Below are positions 11,371 through 45,803 of a stretch of DNA of 64,000 nt, in pieces. Where the stretch lies: the NCBI GenBank assembly GCA_028583405.1, contig CM053253.1:13403112-13467111 (forward strand), read 5' to 3'. Origin of the DNA: Pogonophryne albipinna. Its lineage: Eukaryota; Chordata; Actinopteri; Perciformes; Artedidraconidae. Position numbers and translations under genes: made by a program. Position 1 is the first letter of the stretch. Each line of letters begins with the position of its first letter. The notes beneath the pieces were generated by a model. The model did not search any database. It saw only the letters and a list, made by a program, of their open reading frames with translations, and was not told where the DNA came from.

Positions 11371-14300
11371 GTGAGTTACTAATGGCGCTTCATCGTCTCT
11401 GAATCATAGATGTGTGTGTACATTATGTGGGAATGAACATGTGCACACTCAGCCTTGCATAAAGACATTCTGCCTTTTGATTTGTATTTAGGTTTGTGTA
11501 TGAGTGTGTGTAGCAGGTGCTGCTGCTTTACAAAATGTGTGTGTTGTCCTCCAAATCCAATCTCTGTCTGGGTTATGTTTGGGTGGGCTTACAGCTGTCT
11601 GCTGAATGTGGGCTAATTCTCGCTGCCCTCTAAAATATACATGCCAGTCTGCATATTTTATTGAGAACATACATTGGGGGGCGATTTTCTGCTACTTTGA
11701 TTCCTGGCTTCCCTGCAGTGTTTCTTTCCTGGGAAATTCAGAGCTGCACAGCGTACGTGTGTTTTGGTTCTAGTTTGTTTGGTTTTCTCTTTTATCTATA
11801 CTACAGAGGGTAATTAGGAGTGAGAGCTGAAGCCTCTGGCCCCTTGAACAAGTGATGTGTGGTGAGTAATGTAGTGAGCAGTGAACAGTGCCAAGGTTTT
11901 TTCAGTTCAATGCCCTCTTTACTGTCTCTCTGACAAAACAGCACTCAGACTGTTTTCCTCATACAGATAAACAACTTTGAATAGATACATGCTCACTTCA
12001 GGGGGCGGCCGAGGTGAAATTGAATGTGTGACACAGTGCTGACCACTACTACCTCAATGATGTCATCACATTACTTCCTCTCATCGACTTCAAAGATGAT
12101 TTTCAGCTTAACCCATTGCTCAACCACTATTTCTGTATTTTGTCCGTTATTTAGCGCTGGTATGTTAGTGTTTGTATTCGGTTTCTAAGGTTTTTTTGGC
12201 ACACTATAATTTAGCTGACTGGGGAGTTGTCTTAAGGAGCGGGGAGTCTGAGTGTTTCCATGACGACCGGCAGCAGCTGTGCTAGCCTGTGTGAGGTTGA
12301 GTGTGTGGCAGACACTGTGGCATTGCCTAGAGACTGCGAGACTCTAATCAACGACCTTTTGACCCAGATCAATGTGATGATGCTGAGCCAAGGGTCTGCC
12401 TGAGCACAGGGTCTGCCTGACATATATACAGTAGTGCGGCGCCCGTGTTGTACATCTGCTTATATTTCCTGGATCATGGCAGGCTTCACTGGCGTCAGAG
12501 CTGTCTGATCCTCTTAGATTGATGGTATTAGTGTTGAATCATCCTTCTCGTACATCAACAATATCATGGCCATTAGATGGATTTACTTAAAGTGTAATTA
12601 AAGTTTGACCTTTGAAAATCAAAGTGTCTGCTGGGAGTTGATTTCTAACCTTTCTGTCCGGTAAGTGGGGTAATTTTATATACACGAAGCATGGACAGAA
12701 TTACGGAACCACAAAACCACTACCAGAGGGGGAAAAAGTTACACAGCAAAGTTACAGTTCATCTTCAGCTTTGTCTAACAATCACTAGCTTGTAACTGAG
12801 TTTTCAAAGTAGTGCTCAAATCACTGACTCGTTGCCACAAAAACTGCAAATATCTTTCATTTGATAAAGATGACTAGTATTAAACACTCCACTTCATCAG
12901 CAAAAGAATATGTCAAAAGTGAAAAATGAACTGAACCTCTGACACAGTCTCAACAAAAAACCCTCACCTTGATCTGTGTCAAACCATAAACACCATCCGC
13001 TGATATTTATGGTAAGGCTGCCATGTACAAACCGCCTCTTCTCAAGGCCAACATACAAAGTAACCTTGTGCGAAAAGCAAAAATCCTAGAACCCCTGGTC
13101 AGTGGAAAAAGTAGTGAGTCATGTTTCTCCCTTTTTCCTACGTCTGAACAGGTTTGCTTTAAGAGAAAGCTTGAGGAAATGATGAATTTAACCCACAGTG
13201 TCCACAAGTATTTAATACAGGGGTTGGCATGTGAGGAAACATTTCTGTGGCACTTCCGTAAATTCATTATTCAGTCCACCTACTGTAATATAAACTCATC
13301 AAAGTCACGCTGTTGAGTTTCTCTTCGTTCCTTGGTTTAATAAAGAGGAAGTAAGTGCTCCATATTCCTTAGAGTTGTGGGGAAGAGCTAGTGGTGATAC
13401 TGACCAAGCCTCATGCCAAGTGAAAAACACACCCACATGCAGATACCATGTTTAACAGTCACCCGATTAGTGTACTTGTAATTATGCCCACAACTTCCTC
13501 TTCCTTTTACGATGCAGGGCACCTGGGTTTTTCCTCCACTTAGGGCTGGTGGTGGCATTTCCTGGGGTGCTGGCATGATAATTATAGGAATTAGCTAAAC
13601 AAAAGAAATGTCAAGGCATTAAGTCATGATTTATCAGCAGACAGAGCTGCTACTGTTTTAACTGTTGGAGAGGGCGTGTGTTTAATGTGTCTCGTCTTGT
13701 AGGCGTCTAAATGCAGAACAGTTTTCTGATGTTACACTTTCAGTTTGATTTTTATCTTGCATCCTTCTGATTGGACAGTAAGACCACAGGAGTGTGTTGT
13801 ATTTTAGTGTCCTTGCGTCTCTGCGTGCAAACGCCTGAGTGCTTGTGTCTTTTTCGTCTCCATTTGGCCGGGTCAGGCAGTCGGAAAGTGTTAGGAGCTC
13901 TCTTGTCTCCAGTGAAGCATGTGAGTTTTCTTTGTTAAGAGGCTGGGGAGAAACTGGAAAATCACACGCAAACACACGCTCAACCACAAACAACAACTCT
14001 CCTCCCAGCAAAATCAATCAATGACTAATATCTAACATCTTAAAATGTGACTTCCTCCCGTTTTTACACACTGCTCACTTCAAAAGCTCACAAGGTTTCA
14101 CAGTTATTGCTGGAACTGTCTTTGTAGTTGTGTCCTACTGCTCTCGACAGGATGAAGGACTGCTTGCAGAGGGCAGTAACAAGATATTTACTGCATTTCT
14201 GCTGCAGGGCATAGTGTACACGTATGCATGTGTCTACCTTCTTGTTTGCATGCATTTGTGCACATGAGCTATAAAAAAGATAGTTATTTTCCTTTTGGGA

Positions 14301-17300
14301 TGTTTGTCTGGATAATCCTTTCCTGCAATATTCTCTTCAGGGGAGAACTTTAATGTCTCCTCGTAAAGTGGAAAGTCAGTACCTGTGCACACATGGAGCT
14401 GCTTGAAGAAACTCGGAACTACCATAAATGGTAAATGTCAGGACAGTAAGATGTTCTTAGTGATCTCTCAGTTTTATAGTTCTTTAAGCTTGACTCGTGT
14501 TTTTCGGCAGCAAAAATGTGGAAATGGGAGAAAAAGTGGGAGAAAAAGAAAAATATGATTTGTATTCTTGCGCATGCGGCTTGGCAGCACTGTAGACAAT
14601 ATAGGAATTGTGTTTAGAAACCATGCAGCACTTTTCTGTCACACCACCCCAGGGAGTCATACAAACAGCTTCCTGCCCGGGGCTGTTTCTATACATTCCT
14701 GCTGGATCCTTGACGTTGATCAAGTAGCAGCAATAACAGCGGCTCTCTAATTGAGCCCTCTTCGATAGTGACTTGCCTCAACCTTCAGACGCCCTTGAGA
14801 GACAATCTGTTGCAGGTAGTACAGGTGGGCAGAGCTGCCGGCTGCAGGGGATCGAGGTTTGCTGCTGATCGTTCTTTAGAAATTAAACAAGGGCTTTAAT
14901 TTAGACGTATTTATTCAGTGACAAATATGTGTAACGTTTGAGTTGTTACGCATCATGTGTTCTGTGGCTTTTAGTTTCCATTCCCAATTAACTGTGAGGA
15001 ACCTGATTTTGTAAGGACCGTTAGATAATTATAAAATCTGAAAGGGAAGAGTGTTGGTTCAAGGTTCAAGGTTCTTTATTTGTCAAACGAACATAGCTAC
15101 AGTGTAATTATGTCGATGACAATCTTGTGTCACAAGCTTCTTGAGGTTGAGGAAGAAAAACCTACATAATTAGAGCATCATTCAAGGCTATTCTTTATTC
15201 AATACTTGGCTTGAGGGAAATACCAACGATTGCACATTTGTTTTGCAGTAATTGAACTGAACAACTCGACACAATATCCTGGGGGGTTGAGTCTTACAGT
15301 ATAGATCACTGTTCTATGAAATTGTAGGTTATGACATGTTTTTTCTTTAATGTTGACTTTTGTCGAATCTGTTTGCCTGGGTTTAGATCTGAAAGCATAT
15401 AAATCCTTTCCAATTCCTCAATTTGCAGATCTTCTTAACTTTAGTGATGCTAGAGGGAAAATATTTTTAGATTTTTGAAGAAGTCACCTTCCCAAGCATA
15501 GTCTTGTCTGTATTTTTCACATTTTATTTTATAAACTAATCAATAATAAGAACAATTACTTTAGCATTTTCATCACTTATTTGAGGATCTTTTGCTCTCT
15601 TGTGTAAAAATGTCTTACATCCGGTGAAGTGTAAAATGGATTGTAATGATTGCAGATTCTATTCCCAGTGGAGGAAATCTGTTATCTGTAAATTGATGTA
15701 GGCAGAGAGGGTCAGCTGGATTATAGCACAATCATGTTGAACTGTTTGATTTAATCTCTTAAGTACAGAGCTCTAAGAACAATTTGCATTCAGCAGTAGG
15801 TCAGCATCTCTATTTTGGGCAATGAGACCATGCAGTTTCTAATATTCGACTACTGTAAGTGTGTAAGACACCGGTCCTGGCAGTCCGACTGTCTCCTGTG
15901 TGGGTATACTAACACGGCTCAGAGCACCGTGGTGTATTGCTGAAAGGGGAAATACTGGAGCCATTAGAGAGGAAATTGGAGCCTTTATTAGTCTGTCTAG
16001 TGTACACCTGGCTTCTATAACAGGCCACTCCTTGTACAGTAATTTGTGTGTGTATGTGTGTCTCTGTGTGCTTGTGTTGCTTGGTATGTCTTGGCTTCTT
16101 GCTCTAATGTCTTAGCTAATTCTGCCCTGCACAGACATCATCTTGAAAAGGTTTCACAGATTTTTGTTTCCAATCAAGGCTCTTCCTTCACAATCATTTA
16201 GGCCTTTCTCTCACTGGCATTGAAAGGTATTCTCAGTTTTCAAAGTTGAAGGACTCATCCAAGAAAGTCTCAACCACTTCCTTCATAAGTTTAGACAGAC
16301 TGACAAAGGCTGCCTCAGATGCTCTTTCCTGGAGTGTCCAAACTGCTGACGCTGCCATTCAGGAGCCAAGTGACATTTTGAAAATGATTCTGACGTCAAA
16401 GAAGACGCGTCTGTGTTGAATACACACTGACCCTTTTGTTTCACTGTGTATGTTGGTTAGAGTCCAGTGGGTATTAGCACAGAGGAGCAGTGACAGTGGA
16501 GGAGGCTCTGGGTTACTCCTGGTTCCTCACCCTCAACCTCTCTATTTCACCACCCAGCCCTTTACCTCTACACACCCATTCAGGGTAGACAGCGTTTACT
16601 GAACTGGGCTGGAAGAGGCAACATATTGACCTGCTCTGGGCTGGGGTGTGCCGCTGGGAGACATTTTGACTGTCAGCAGCCTCATAGACACTCCCCTCCA
16701 CATGCTGACATCCATCCTGCCTGGAACAGATGCACGGTGGGGCGGTGGGCACCCTTCCTCCTCACCTACTACAGCTATGAGGGTGGAGGCTGAGTCGGGG
16801 GCCACAGAACTGAAAGAGGATATAACATTTCTGGCCGCAAGGTGTGGGAGGAAGTAGTGCTAATAGCCATGAAACAATGAGTTGAATGACACACATACAG
16901 TATATCTAAACCAAACCAATATAATTGTATTTATCTGTAAACTCAAGTTATCTTTCACCCACACAAAACTTTATTATGTGCATAAATGGTTTTCTTTATA
17001 AGCTAATTACAAAATACAGCATCTGCATTAAGAAAGATATTTACGTATTAGGTAGTATTTAAGTATACTGTATGTCCACATAATACCCACTTTGAGTTGA
17101 CAACTATTTAAAACGTTTAAACTATCAAGCTAAAAATCTAAATATGCTCTTTTTCAAGTAGTTTTAAAAGTGTCATTATTTAAACACTATAAATTAAAAG
17201 CAGAACCTCAATCAAACACGATACACTGTACATAGTTTATCTATAATTGCCCTAAATAATCCTTAGTTCAAGCCCTAGAGACACACCCACAGAGAATATA

Positions 17301-20300
17301 CACATAACTACAGGGAACTAAAATCTTATCTCATTGCAAACATGTTCATATGTAAACTGGAAAATCTGATTTCATTGGACACGCTCTGCATACACCACTT
17401 CCCTCTGTTGTTCTAATTGGGCAGACTGGCTTTTCCAGAGGTATAATTGTGGCCTTGAGAGGTGTGATTAGGTTGGCTGTGAAGTGTTCCCTCAGTATGG
17501 GTTGCTTTTTATTTGGAAAGGGAATCATTTGGTGGGATGTGTTTTTGGAAGCCGCTGTCACAGTGGAACATGCTGTAAAACATTAGCAGATCCCAGCGTA
17601 ATGTTGACAATGTTGACACGACTTGAGTGTCAAAGTAATTCTGTGGGCTGTGCTGCAGATGGGTTTCTTAGGAAGTTAGGCGACCAGGCTTCACCACAGA
17701 AATAAGTATGCTTGTGCATGTTAGTATTCATATGCACATGTGTTTGTGTGTCTGCATGCGTAGGAAGATGGCTGGTGCGCTCCTGGAGACACTGTACTCA
17801 ACATTACTCAATGTGGAAGCCATCAATCACTCAGCAATGAACCAGTCATGCAGTCAACAGCATGGCCGGTTTTTAACTGCTTCTGTCCACCTCAATTATT
17901 GGTTAATCCCACCAATCAATGTATGGTAAAATAATCAATGCGCTCACACTTCAGAGACCCTTAATCAATATGAAGAGTGATCAGGCCTTGATCCAAAAGA
18001 TTAAACTGCATAATCCTCAATACAATATGGCCTTCCTAAGAGAAGGAATGATTGAAATTTGTTTTGAAAATGCTATTTCAGGCTTTGGGTGCTGATGGTG
18101 ACTCATGGAGCGGACCAGTGTTTGTTATGACCTACCCCCAACCCCAGTGGGTATGGAAAGAGCTGGAGTATTTTTCCTGCTCCAGCAGAGAAATTCCCTT
18201 GTGACTGAAGGTGTGTTAGTGTTAGGAAAAGATGGACGCTCCTGCCGAGCTTGCCCTGATGGTTGTGAAAAACTGTCTTTTGGGTTCCAGCGTTTCTCAG
18301 TGAAAGCCACCATTGAGAGCTGCTACAGTAAGCTTCAGTAGTTTCTGGGACAGTTGGGTAGTCATCTCCACGGGCAGGTTTGTAAACCCCCTTGTTCTCC
18401 CCTGTGTGTGTGTTGTCCTAATTGCCAATCTGTGGCTACTTTCCTTTACAGTAATGCTGTGGGCTACTGCACTGCACTGCATCCACACAAACAGAGACTC
18501 ACTTCTCTGCACCCCGCCTCATAAAAGTCCTTCGTCAAGCATTTGTTGTTGTGGGGGAGGCCCTGAATTAGAGAGGCCACTGTTCAGCCATGCTGAATGT
18601 GTTTGATGATGATTTTGAAATCATAATCATCCCTGTGTCATGTCCTCACATCGTGTTGTTACTTACTGTAAACTCTGCGTAGGGTTGCATGACTTTCACT
18701 GTGCATTTGACAGCTGAATAAAATGGCCTTGAGTCACACTGTTGGAAAAAGGTCTCAGGTCAGTGAATGTGTCATATTTCACCCTCTGCTTTTCTTCTCT
18801 CTGGGTAATACAGTCTGCTCTTTGACCCATGTCATGTGCTTGTCTACAGCACATTCATGTGTGTGTATTTCATTTACTGGCTGTGACTAAGTGCTGACTG
18901 GTGTTTCTTCTTCCATCTATGGGCGTAAGCTAGGATGCTTCCTGATTTATTAATTTTTCAAGACGACCATTTTGGCACAACTGTGCATCTACTATAAGCA
19001 AATGTGGTTCTTTATAGTTCGTCATGACCTACCTACTATATTAGCGATATAGATCAGAATTGTTGCCATGGCAGTAGCCTCTTCTTCGGTTTCCTCGGGG
19101 GGGCAATAAAGTGGATCCTTTCTAGAGTGACTTGATTTAGTTTGGGACTCCACAAAGACAATGGCAAGCTGATATTAACTTGTCAGTCTTCGCTTGAGTT
19201 TAGCTTTCTCCACAGCAACAGTGTATCATTACAGGAACCAAAAGCAGATGGGCCTATTTTCCTCCACTGTATTTACAGCGTTGACTGCTGGGAGTTCACA
19301 AACACACCTCATCACTGGTCTCGTTCTTTAGACTTTCTAGCAAAACTACTCAACTGTAATTTATCTTATCCCTCTTTTTTTCCAAACTTTCCATCCATCT
19401 GCTCTCTCCTCACCCTTGTTCCAACCCTGTCATTCTCTCCCTTTCTCCCTTATCCCCCGAAATCGCAAGCCCTAATCTTTGGGAGCTGGTGAAATCCTCC
19501 CACTTAGAGCTCACTGTGCACACTGACCTGATTTCTGGGGAGAGGACAGACCTAACAAGATGTCTTATCTCCCCTTCTTTAACCCTGGAAGGCCATGATA
19601 AAAGTGAAAGTTAAGATGCCACTAATTCCTTAACAACACAACAAATAGTCTCTGTAAGCACATGACTAACAGACAAAGAGAACATTTCTTGTTATGATAA
19701 CAGCGCATGATAAGAAATAGATGAATATAGATTTGTAATCTGGGGCAGATGCTACAGTGTGTAAGTGGAATGTTGTTGATCTTTCTGCATGTGTGTTTGC
19801 ATGAATCCATTGTGTGTTTTAATAAACCCTGTGATAAAGTGTGAGCGTTGTTACTCTGTGAGGGAAACCTGCTGATTGTCGTATATTCAAGATCTGCTCT
19901 ACTTTAGATTCTAGAGCAGCTGTTGTGAACTGATTCAATATTTGGTCTCATAGTTTCAGCATTTGGATAGATCGTAGCTTGTTAAAAGACATGCACTGTA
20001 AAAAAGGTTTTGATTTCCTTTTGTGTGATTCTGTTCATTTTGTTAAAAGTATGACTTACTCACTTGACTTTCCCTGGGTCTTAAACGTTGATGTACTTCC
20101 AAGTAATTGTGTTTCTCTGTGGATTTCTAGCTCAAGGTTTTAACCTCTGAGGTGATAACTGAAAAGTAGATGAAGGTCAACGAGCTCATTAGGGAAGGAA
20201 GAGAGAGGGTGAGGCGAGAGATAGGATGAGTGGGTATGAAGTGGTTAATTGCATGGGGGTTAAAACTAATGATGGATGGCAACCTCCATGCCATCTTTGG

Positions 20301-22102
20301 TACTTCACTGCTGTGGTTTGGGTTATGCTTTCTCTTCTATTCATCCTGTGTTCCTATTGTTTCCTCGCCCTGTAAAAACAATTTTGTTTTATTCACGATA
20401 CATGTGTGTTTCCGAGAGTTTCGAAGTTGGGGTTGTTAAAGTTTTTTTTGGCTCCTCACCTTCTTAATGGCCATTAAAAGATCCCCCCCTTATACACTGT
20501 AAGTGACAGGGACTAACTCAACTGTTCTGGTTCTGCAGACAGAAGGGTGATTGTAGTACTATCCTTAAAGCTATGTGGCTCAATTGCCATTATAAATCAA
20601 AGAGCCATTAGATGAGAGACTGACTCAAGTGTTTCAAGGTAACAGACTAGAGAAACCGGATCAATACGATCGAGAGAGACCAAAACATGGACACATACAG
20701 AATGAGATGAGCCAAGCAGGTATAATACAGGCAGAGAAACAAGGGAAGATGTGGGAAGAATGAGCTGCCATACTCAGGAATAATGTCAGTGGCATTCAGC
20801 TGTGGGTCTTGGAGGAGAATTGGGGGGGGGGGGTTGGATGTGATGGGAGTGGGCTCTCAGCTCAGCCTCACCAGGGGTGGATTTGCAGGGAGGAGGAGAA
20901 CTGATTGACTGGCTGTCTGACTGGGGAGACTGCTGAATCTGAGTGATCTGTCTCCCCGACAGCACTGGGGCGAGAGGACTGTACTCAAGGGATGATGGGT
21001 AATAAATGTCTGTGGGGGGGGGGGGTCGCCTCAGGGCTGACGCTGACTGACAGCCAGCTAGGCCTGTGCAATTTTTCGGGTACCTTGCTGTTTGGGTCTT
21101 TTGAAGAAAAGAAGCAAGGACAACTGTTTGTTTGAAAATATTGTACATTTTCGAAGACATAACAGTTTCTGTGTCAGATTAGCTACTGCCATTAAAAGCT
21201 ACATTTAAATAAAAAGTGAATTATGGGTAAGAACTAAAGACTTATTGTCAAAGAAACAAGTTATAGTGAAATTGTTTTTTTATTGCCTAGTTTGATAGAA
21301 ATGTACCTTTTTTAGCTTTCAGTATCAAATGAACTAAATTCAAGTATTGATTCGTGCCTTGTTTATGTAATTTTAGATTAAAATCGAAATCGTAAACTCT
21401 TGAAAAAGCTGCATGTGTTAAATTACCTTTAGAGAATTTATTTTATTTTTACTGAAAATAGCAAGACTCAGAGTTTATGTATTGCAACTCTTTGAGTTTG
21501 TGGCCTCATCAGGAACAGTGGTGTCTTAATTTAAATTCTAACATCATCATTCTAACATGATCACCATGCTAACTCACACCACAATAAAATATATTCAAAT
21601 AAAGTAGTAGCCAAAGTCATGTGTGGGTTAAGCAACATGTTTTAAAATGACACAAAAATACCGTGAGCCTCATTTTGTGACCGACTGGCCCGAAAGTGTT
21701 AAGACTTTGCCTGACAGGTTACATAATCTTTTTAAAAGTGATATTCTTTATTAAGGCATTTGCAAAAACGTTGAACTTCAGGGAGAAGCTATCATTGCAA
21801 ACAGGTAACACACTGACACTTACTGCTGGCATGTAGTGACACGAGAGACATTCCTTTTTCTTGTGACAACAGTGTCACCAGAGATGTGTTGGGGTCACGT
21901 GCTTTTCAAAGAGAAGGCGAGAGTGTCTTCACATTCCCAAAGTGTCTCTGTCAAATACCTGAGAGTATGAGAGTAAGGTACACAGCAGACCTTCACTGTG
22001 TTTGTAATTCTTTGTGCGTTTTTCAATCTGTTCTGTCTCAGTTTGTTACATCACAGCCATGAATGAACATGGACAGGTTATTTGTTACCTGGTTAGCCTG
22101 AT
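11371..22102. other. Probable fgd3 5' intron or upstream DNA
   Basis: No coding exon can be defended here. A short imperfect duplication of GGGTCTGCCTGA lies at 12390-12420. One phase-compatible start-exon candidate is ATG at 11855, which reads two codons plus one base into a GTGAGT donor at 11862. It is too short to be convincing. Otherwise I see AT-rich intronic sequence with scattered short TG runs. Confidence 0.35.
15058..15150 (-). mobile_element. Short LINE 3'-tail fragment
   Basis: The text TTCAAGGTTCAAGGTTCTTT followed by 'atttgtcaaacgaacat' resembles, in reverse complement, the 'aataaagaaccttgaacc' 3' tails of teleost non-LTR elements. Only the tail is present and no coding sequence remains. 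The family is not assigned. Confidence 0.4.
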
Positions 22103-22484
22103 TTAAAGGGGCCCTATTGTGCTCATTTCCAGGTTTCATATTTGTACTTTGTGCCTCTACTGTGAGTCTGTGACACATAATGTTCAAAAAGGTCTTTATT
22201 GTTCTCATACTGCCTGTGCTGCAGCACCTCTTTTCACCCTCTGTCTGAAACCAGAGCCCAGTCTCCTCTGATTGGTTAGCTGGCCGGCTCTGTTGTGATT
22301 GGTCAACTGCTTAGTGATGTCCCGTCCCCTAGCCTATAACGTAAAATGTGTTGCGGGAGTGTTACATAGCGATGTCCTATGTTACGAAAGTAAATCTAGA
22401 AACTCTCTCTGCAGGGAGCTTTGGGATTTTAGCCTTTGCATACCATTTGCATGCAAAACACCTATATAATAGGGACCCTATAAA
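22103..22484. mobile_element. MITE with GGGCCCTATT-type terminal repeats
   Basis: The left end TTTAAAGGGGCCCTATTGTG and the right end, which in reverse complement reads TTTATAGGGTCCCTATTATA, form a terminal inverted repeat about 20 bp long around a 382-bp noncoding body. The left flank contains TTAA; the right one is degraded to TATA. Elements of this appearance are common in teleosts. It carries no transposase. Confidence 0.7.
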
Positions 22485-25473
22485 AGATGCAGAGTGACAT
22501 ATATTTGCTGGAAGTGTTGAAACAAGGAAAGGTAGTCATGGTAACTCACATCCTTATTGTTAGCATGGTTATAATATCCTAATAAGTGTAATTCCCATCA
22601 AATTGTCCCATTCATCCGTCCCTCAGTAACTGGAAATAAGCAGAGGAAATTAATGAGTTCCGATCAGCGTTCTCCTGCGTTATCACAAAAGCCTGCATAA
22701 TTACAACCTTAATCTCTTGGATCCCTCAGGGTCCAAATCAATTAAGTGACTGACTCATATAGCCTCAGACAATGTTTCTATCTACTTGATGTTGATGTGA
22801 TGTGTTTTTAAAATGACAGTGTGGTTTAATGAGTGGTGTGTTTATAGCCCAGTTGTAAGAGTATGCTGGTGCTTCCACAGTGACTCACGTGCATGTCACT
22901 CTGGCTCTGGGAGGAGGTACTTGGATCAGGTTTGGCAGGTGAACACACAGGTGCAGCTCCTCCAACACAGCTGGGGAGGCCAGGTGAATCTGTGTGTGTG
23001 TGTGTGTGTGTGTGGTATTGTGCTCAACTTGGCTTTGAACTACTTTTTTAGGGTGTGTGTTTTGTCTGTCACAAAGGCCTGTCTCAGTTGAACACACGCA
23101 CAACTGGGGAGGAAGGATTTGTTTTGACAGTGACCGGGTCGTGTTGAAGATTTTCTTTCGCTCACTTGCTCTTTGGACCTAAGATATGTGAAGCTGAACT
23201 GTTGGTGGCACGGTAATAAACCTTTTTCTCAGAATATGTTGCACAACTATATACTTTCTTTCTATTCTGTATATTGTAGTCTGAAGTGCCTAGATACGTT
23301 TTGATTAGGAACAGTTTATGGATCATTATAGAGTGATAAATACATGTTATTTGCTTGCTCACTTGATGTATTTCACTGTTTTTCCTGGTTACTGTTACCA
23401 TGACGTGTCCGTTTTATCCTTGGTTTGTGAGATTTTAATTAAGTAAAACTGTGTGTGTCAGCTCCTCTCTTTGCTGCGTCGTCAAGTTCCAGTTTGGTGT
23501 TCGACAGTTTCATATGAGGGCCTGGTTTTACTCTCAGGTTGCCATGGCTACACTGAGTTTCCATAGGTTCCAGCCCCTATGCCCCCGTCTATCCGTCGCT
23601 GTTTGTTTTTCCCAGGAGCGACCCGAGGAAGTCTTGGGTCAGAGAGTTCCTCAGTAGGCAGTCATTTTGCTTTTCATGCTTTTGCACTTGATCATAGGTC
23701 AAGCGATTCCTCTGCTAATACCCTCTGTAAATCAGAGAGGACTCGAGGGTTTGACTCAAATGGCAAGAGGCACACCATATAGCTGTGGTGAGGGACACAA
23801 TTCAAGGATAGCCAGAGCATTTGTGAAGAAACACAATTTAGGTTTTTGTACTGTATAGAGCAGTCGGCAAGCCTCATCTTTTCCCCTCGCCTGCTTTTTC
23901 CCCGCTGTGGTGCAGAGATGTTGTGGGAGCCTGCAGTGTGCCACATGGGGCAAACAGCGTAACAGGACTCATTACTGACAGATTCTTCTCCTTCCACTGC
24001 CTGAAGCACGGCTAAAAAACACCAAATTAGATGTGCCGGGGCTCTAGTGGGAGCACGGTGCAATCTCAGGGCTGTAATCCAGTTGAGAAAGAGTTGGGAT
24101 GACGAGAATGAATCCACAAGCCTAAAGGAACAGACATATGTGGCTGTAGTTTACATAGTTATTAACATTATCTACGAGGGACGTCTCTTGCACAGACACA
24201 TTCAGATAACAACTTAAACTGCCAAAAATACGTGCCACAATATAAGTATGGTTGTTAACAAAGCTGGATTTCTTTCTCCTCGACTTTGCTTCTTATCATT
24301 GTATCTGTCTGTAAAGCTGATACCACATTAAAGTTATAATGTCTGTCCTTAATGTGTTTCTATGTCTGGATCTAGGTTTAGTGTCATTATGACTGTATAG
24401 ACTCTAGACCAGAGCAATTGTCGTGTTTCGATTGGATACAAAATATAGATAAGACAGTGATCAAGCCTGAAACTGAAAACAAATTAACCCATGGTTTTAC
24501 TGATGCTTATTCTTTAACTCACATTCTAAGTTTTGATGCATTTTAGAATTGGCACCTCGTTTATCTTTTCTCACCACTTTACTCGTCGTTTCCTCTAACC
24601 GGAAGATTTTCTGAGCTCTCTTTATCACAAGTAGACTTACTAGAGCGGTTGAGACTAAACAATTGTCTGTGCAGCCAAACCTTACTTATCTTTGGTATAC
24701 AGGAAGTCCATTCTTCTATTACTGTAAAACACAAGGTTGAACCACACTGTTGCACTCAGTGGCATGTTCCTTTTACCTAATTCCTGGCTATGTGTTACTT
24801 TGATGTTGTCTTTACCTCTTTCTTCCCCCAAATGGACAAAAAACATGGTTATTGATTTCGAAATAAATGATCTTAGGGGATTGGTTGTGGTCTTTTTACT
24901 TCAAACCAATCTGGGTCTTTAATTGTGTCATCTTTTGGTTTTGAAATGAAATACACTCCAGCTTCTTTAGTCAGTAAAGGTCAGACCAATAAAACCAAAA
25001 TCAGCTTCCAAAAGGACACAATCAGAGTCAGGAAAATACAATTCTCTAACGGAAATTGGTCTTTGATGTGGCTCACTAACCAAACTACATTATTCAGCTT
25101 TTCTCTCGTTCTCTCTCACCCACACACAATCTATTTACAGACAGCGTCCAGAGCATATTAGATGGAGTCAATCAGATACAGGCCTATCAGAGAGTGTGAG
25201 AGAAACCAATAGGCTGCTCAGTGTCTGCTGCCTCAGGCCTGGTGGCAGGATCGATGGCGCAGAATTTCTCTCCTCTCTGGTCCCACTGATCTCTGTCCGA
25301 GGGCCACGTCCTCACACTGAGATCAAGGTCATTCACCTAGCGCTATCAAATGAAGCGCACCACTGCATTGCTGTAGCAGGATTACGCAGTTTTTTGGATA
25401 CGTGTGTTGCGAGGAATGTCATTATATCGATCAATACCTGATATTGTCTTTCCTTGTGTCTTATTTTCTCCAG
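22485..25473. other. Probable fgd3 intron upstream of the first recognised exon
   Basis: Contains a short (TG)n at 22989-23014 and no convincing exon. An ATG at 25161 opens a short frame that could reach a weak GTGAGA donor in the phase required by the next exon. The base before that donor is T and the resulting intron would be only about 280 bp, so I do not call it. Confidence 0.35.
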
Positions 25474-45078
<19,605 letters not shown>

Positions 45079-45493
45079 TGGCCGTGTTGTAGCCACAGGA
45101 CTCGCTGCCCCTCCCTCCCTCTCCTGTGTATAGAGCACACATTACTTGAATTCACTTTACCTTGGCACTTTTATGTTTAGTTTTGTGTTCTTCCCTTTTG
45201 AAAGGACCACTCAATCCTTCATATGCCACTTCAATCTACTCCTCGTGACCACACAGCTACGTCCTGTTCGCTCTTCATCTTCCTGTACCCCTCGAACACA
45301 CAGAGAAACAAGAGCTATGCTATCATGCCACCAACTCCACTGTATGCATGTGTGGTTGGGATGTATTAGTGATTTTAAAAGCCAGAGAAGACTAAATGTT
45401 TTATTTGTAATATAGCTGAAGAACGTTCCCGTATGCTTTTTTTTTTTTGTAAAGATGAAGTTTCTTGTACATTATGCGACTGTGTTGTGAAGC

Positions 45494-45499
45494 ATTAAA
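45494..45499 (+). terminator. fgd3: Candidate proximal poly(A) signal ATTAAA
   Basis: ATTAAA lies four bases before a long TG array. GU-rich RNA downstream of the hexamer is the usual second element of a poly(A) site, so the array could serve as one. This is inference. Confidence 0.35.
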
Positions 45500-45501
45500 T
45501 C

Positions 45502-45803
<302 letters not shown>

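Noticed and set aside
11855..11861. Mini start exon for fgd3 (ATG, one codon, one base, then GTGAGT)
   Set aside because: The phase fits, but such a short motif is expected by chance in 14 kb. No other evidence supports it.
20786..21160. 124-codon minus-strand proline-rich open frame
   Set aside because: The prolines come from G-runs on the + strand. There is no homology and no splice context.
23692..24117. 141-codon minus-strand open frame
   Set aside because: No motif, and several alternative frames overlap it equally well. Consistent with chance.
25161..25194. Short ATG exon just upstream of fgd3 exon a
   Set aside because: The donor has a poor -1 base, the implied intron is only about 280 bp and there is no conserved peptide.
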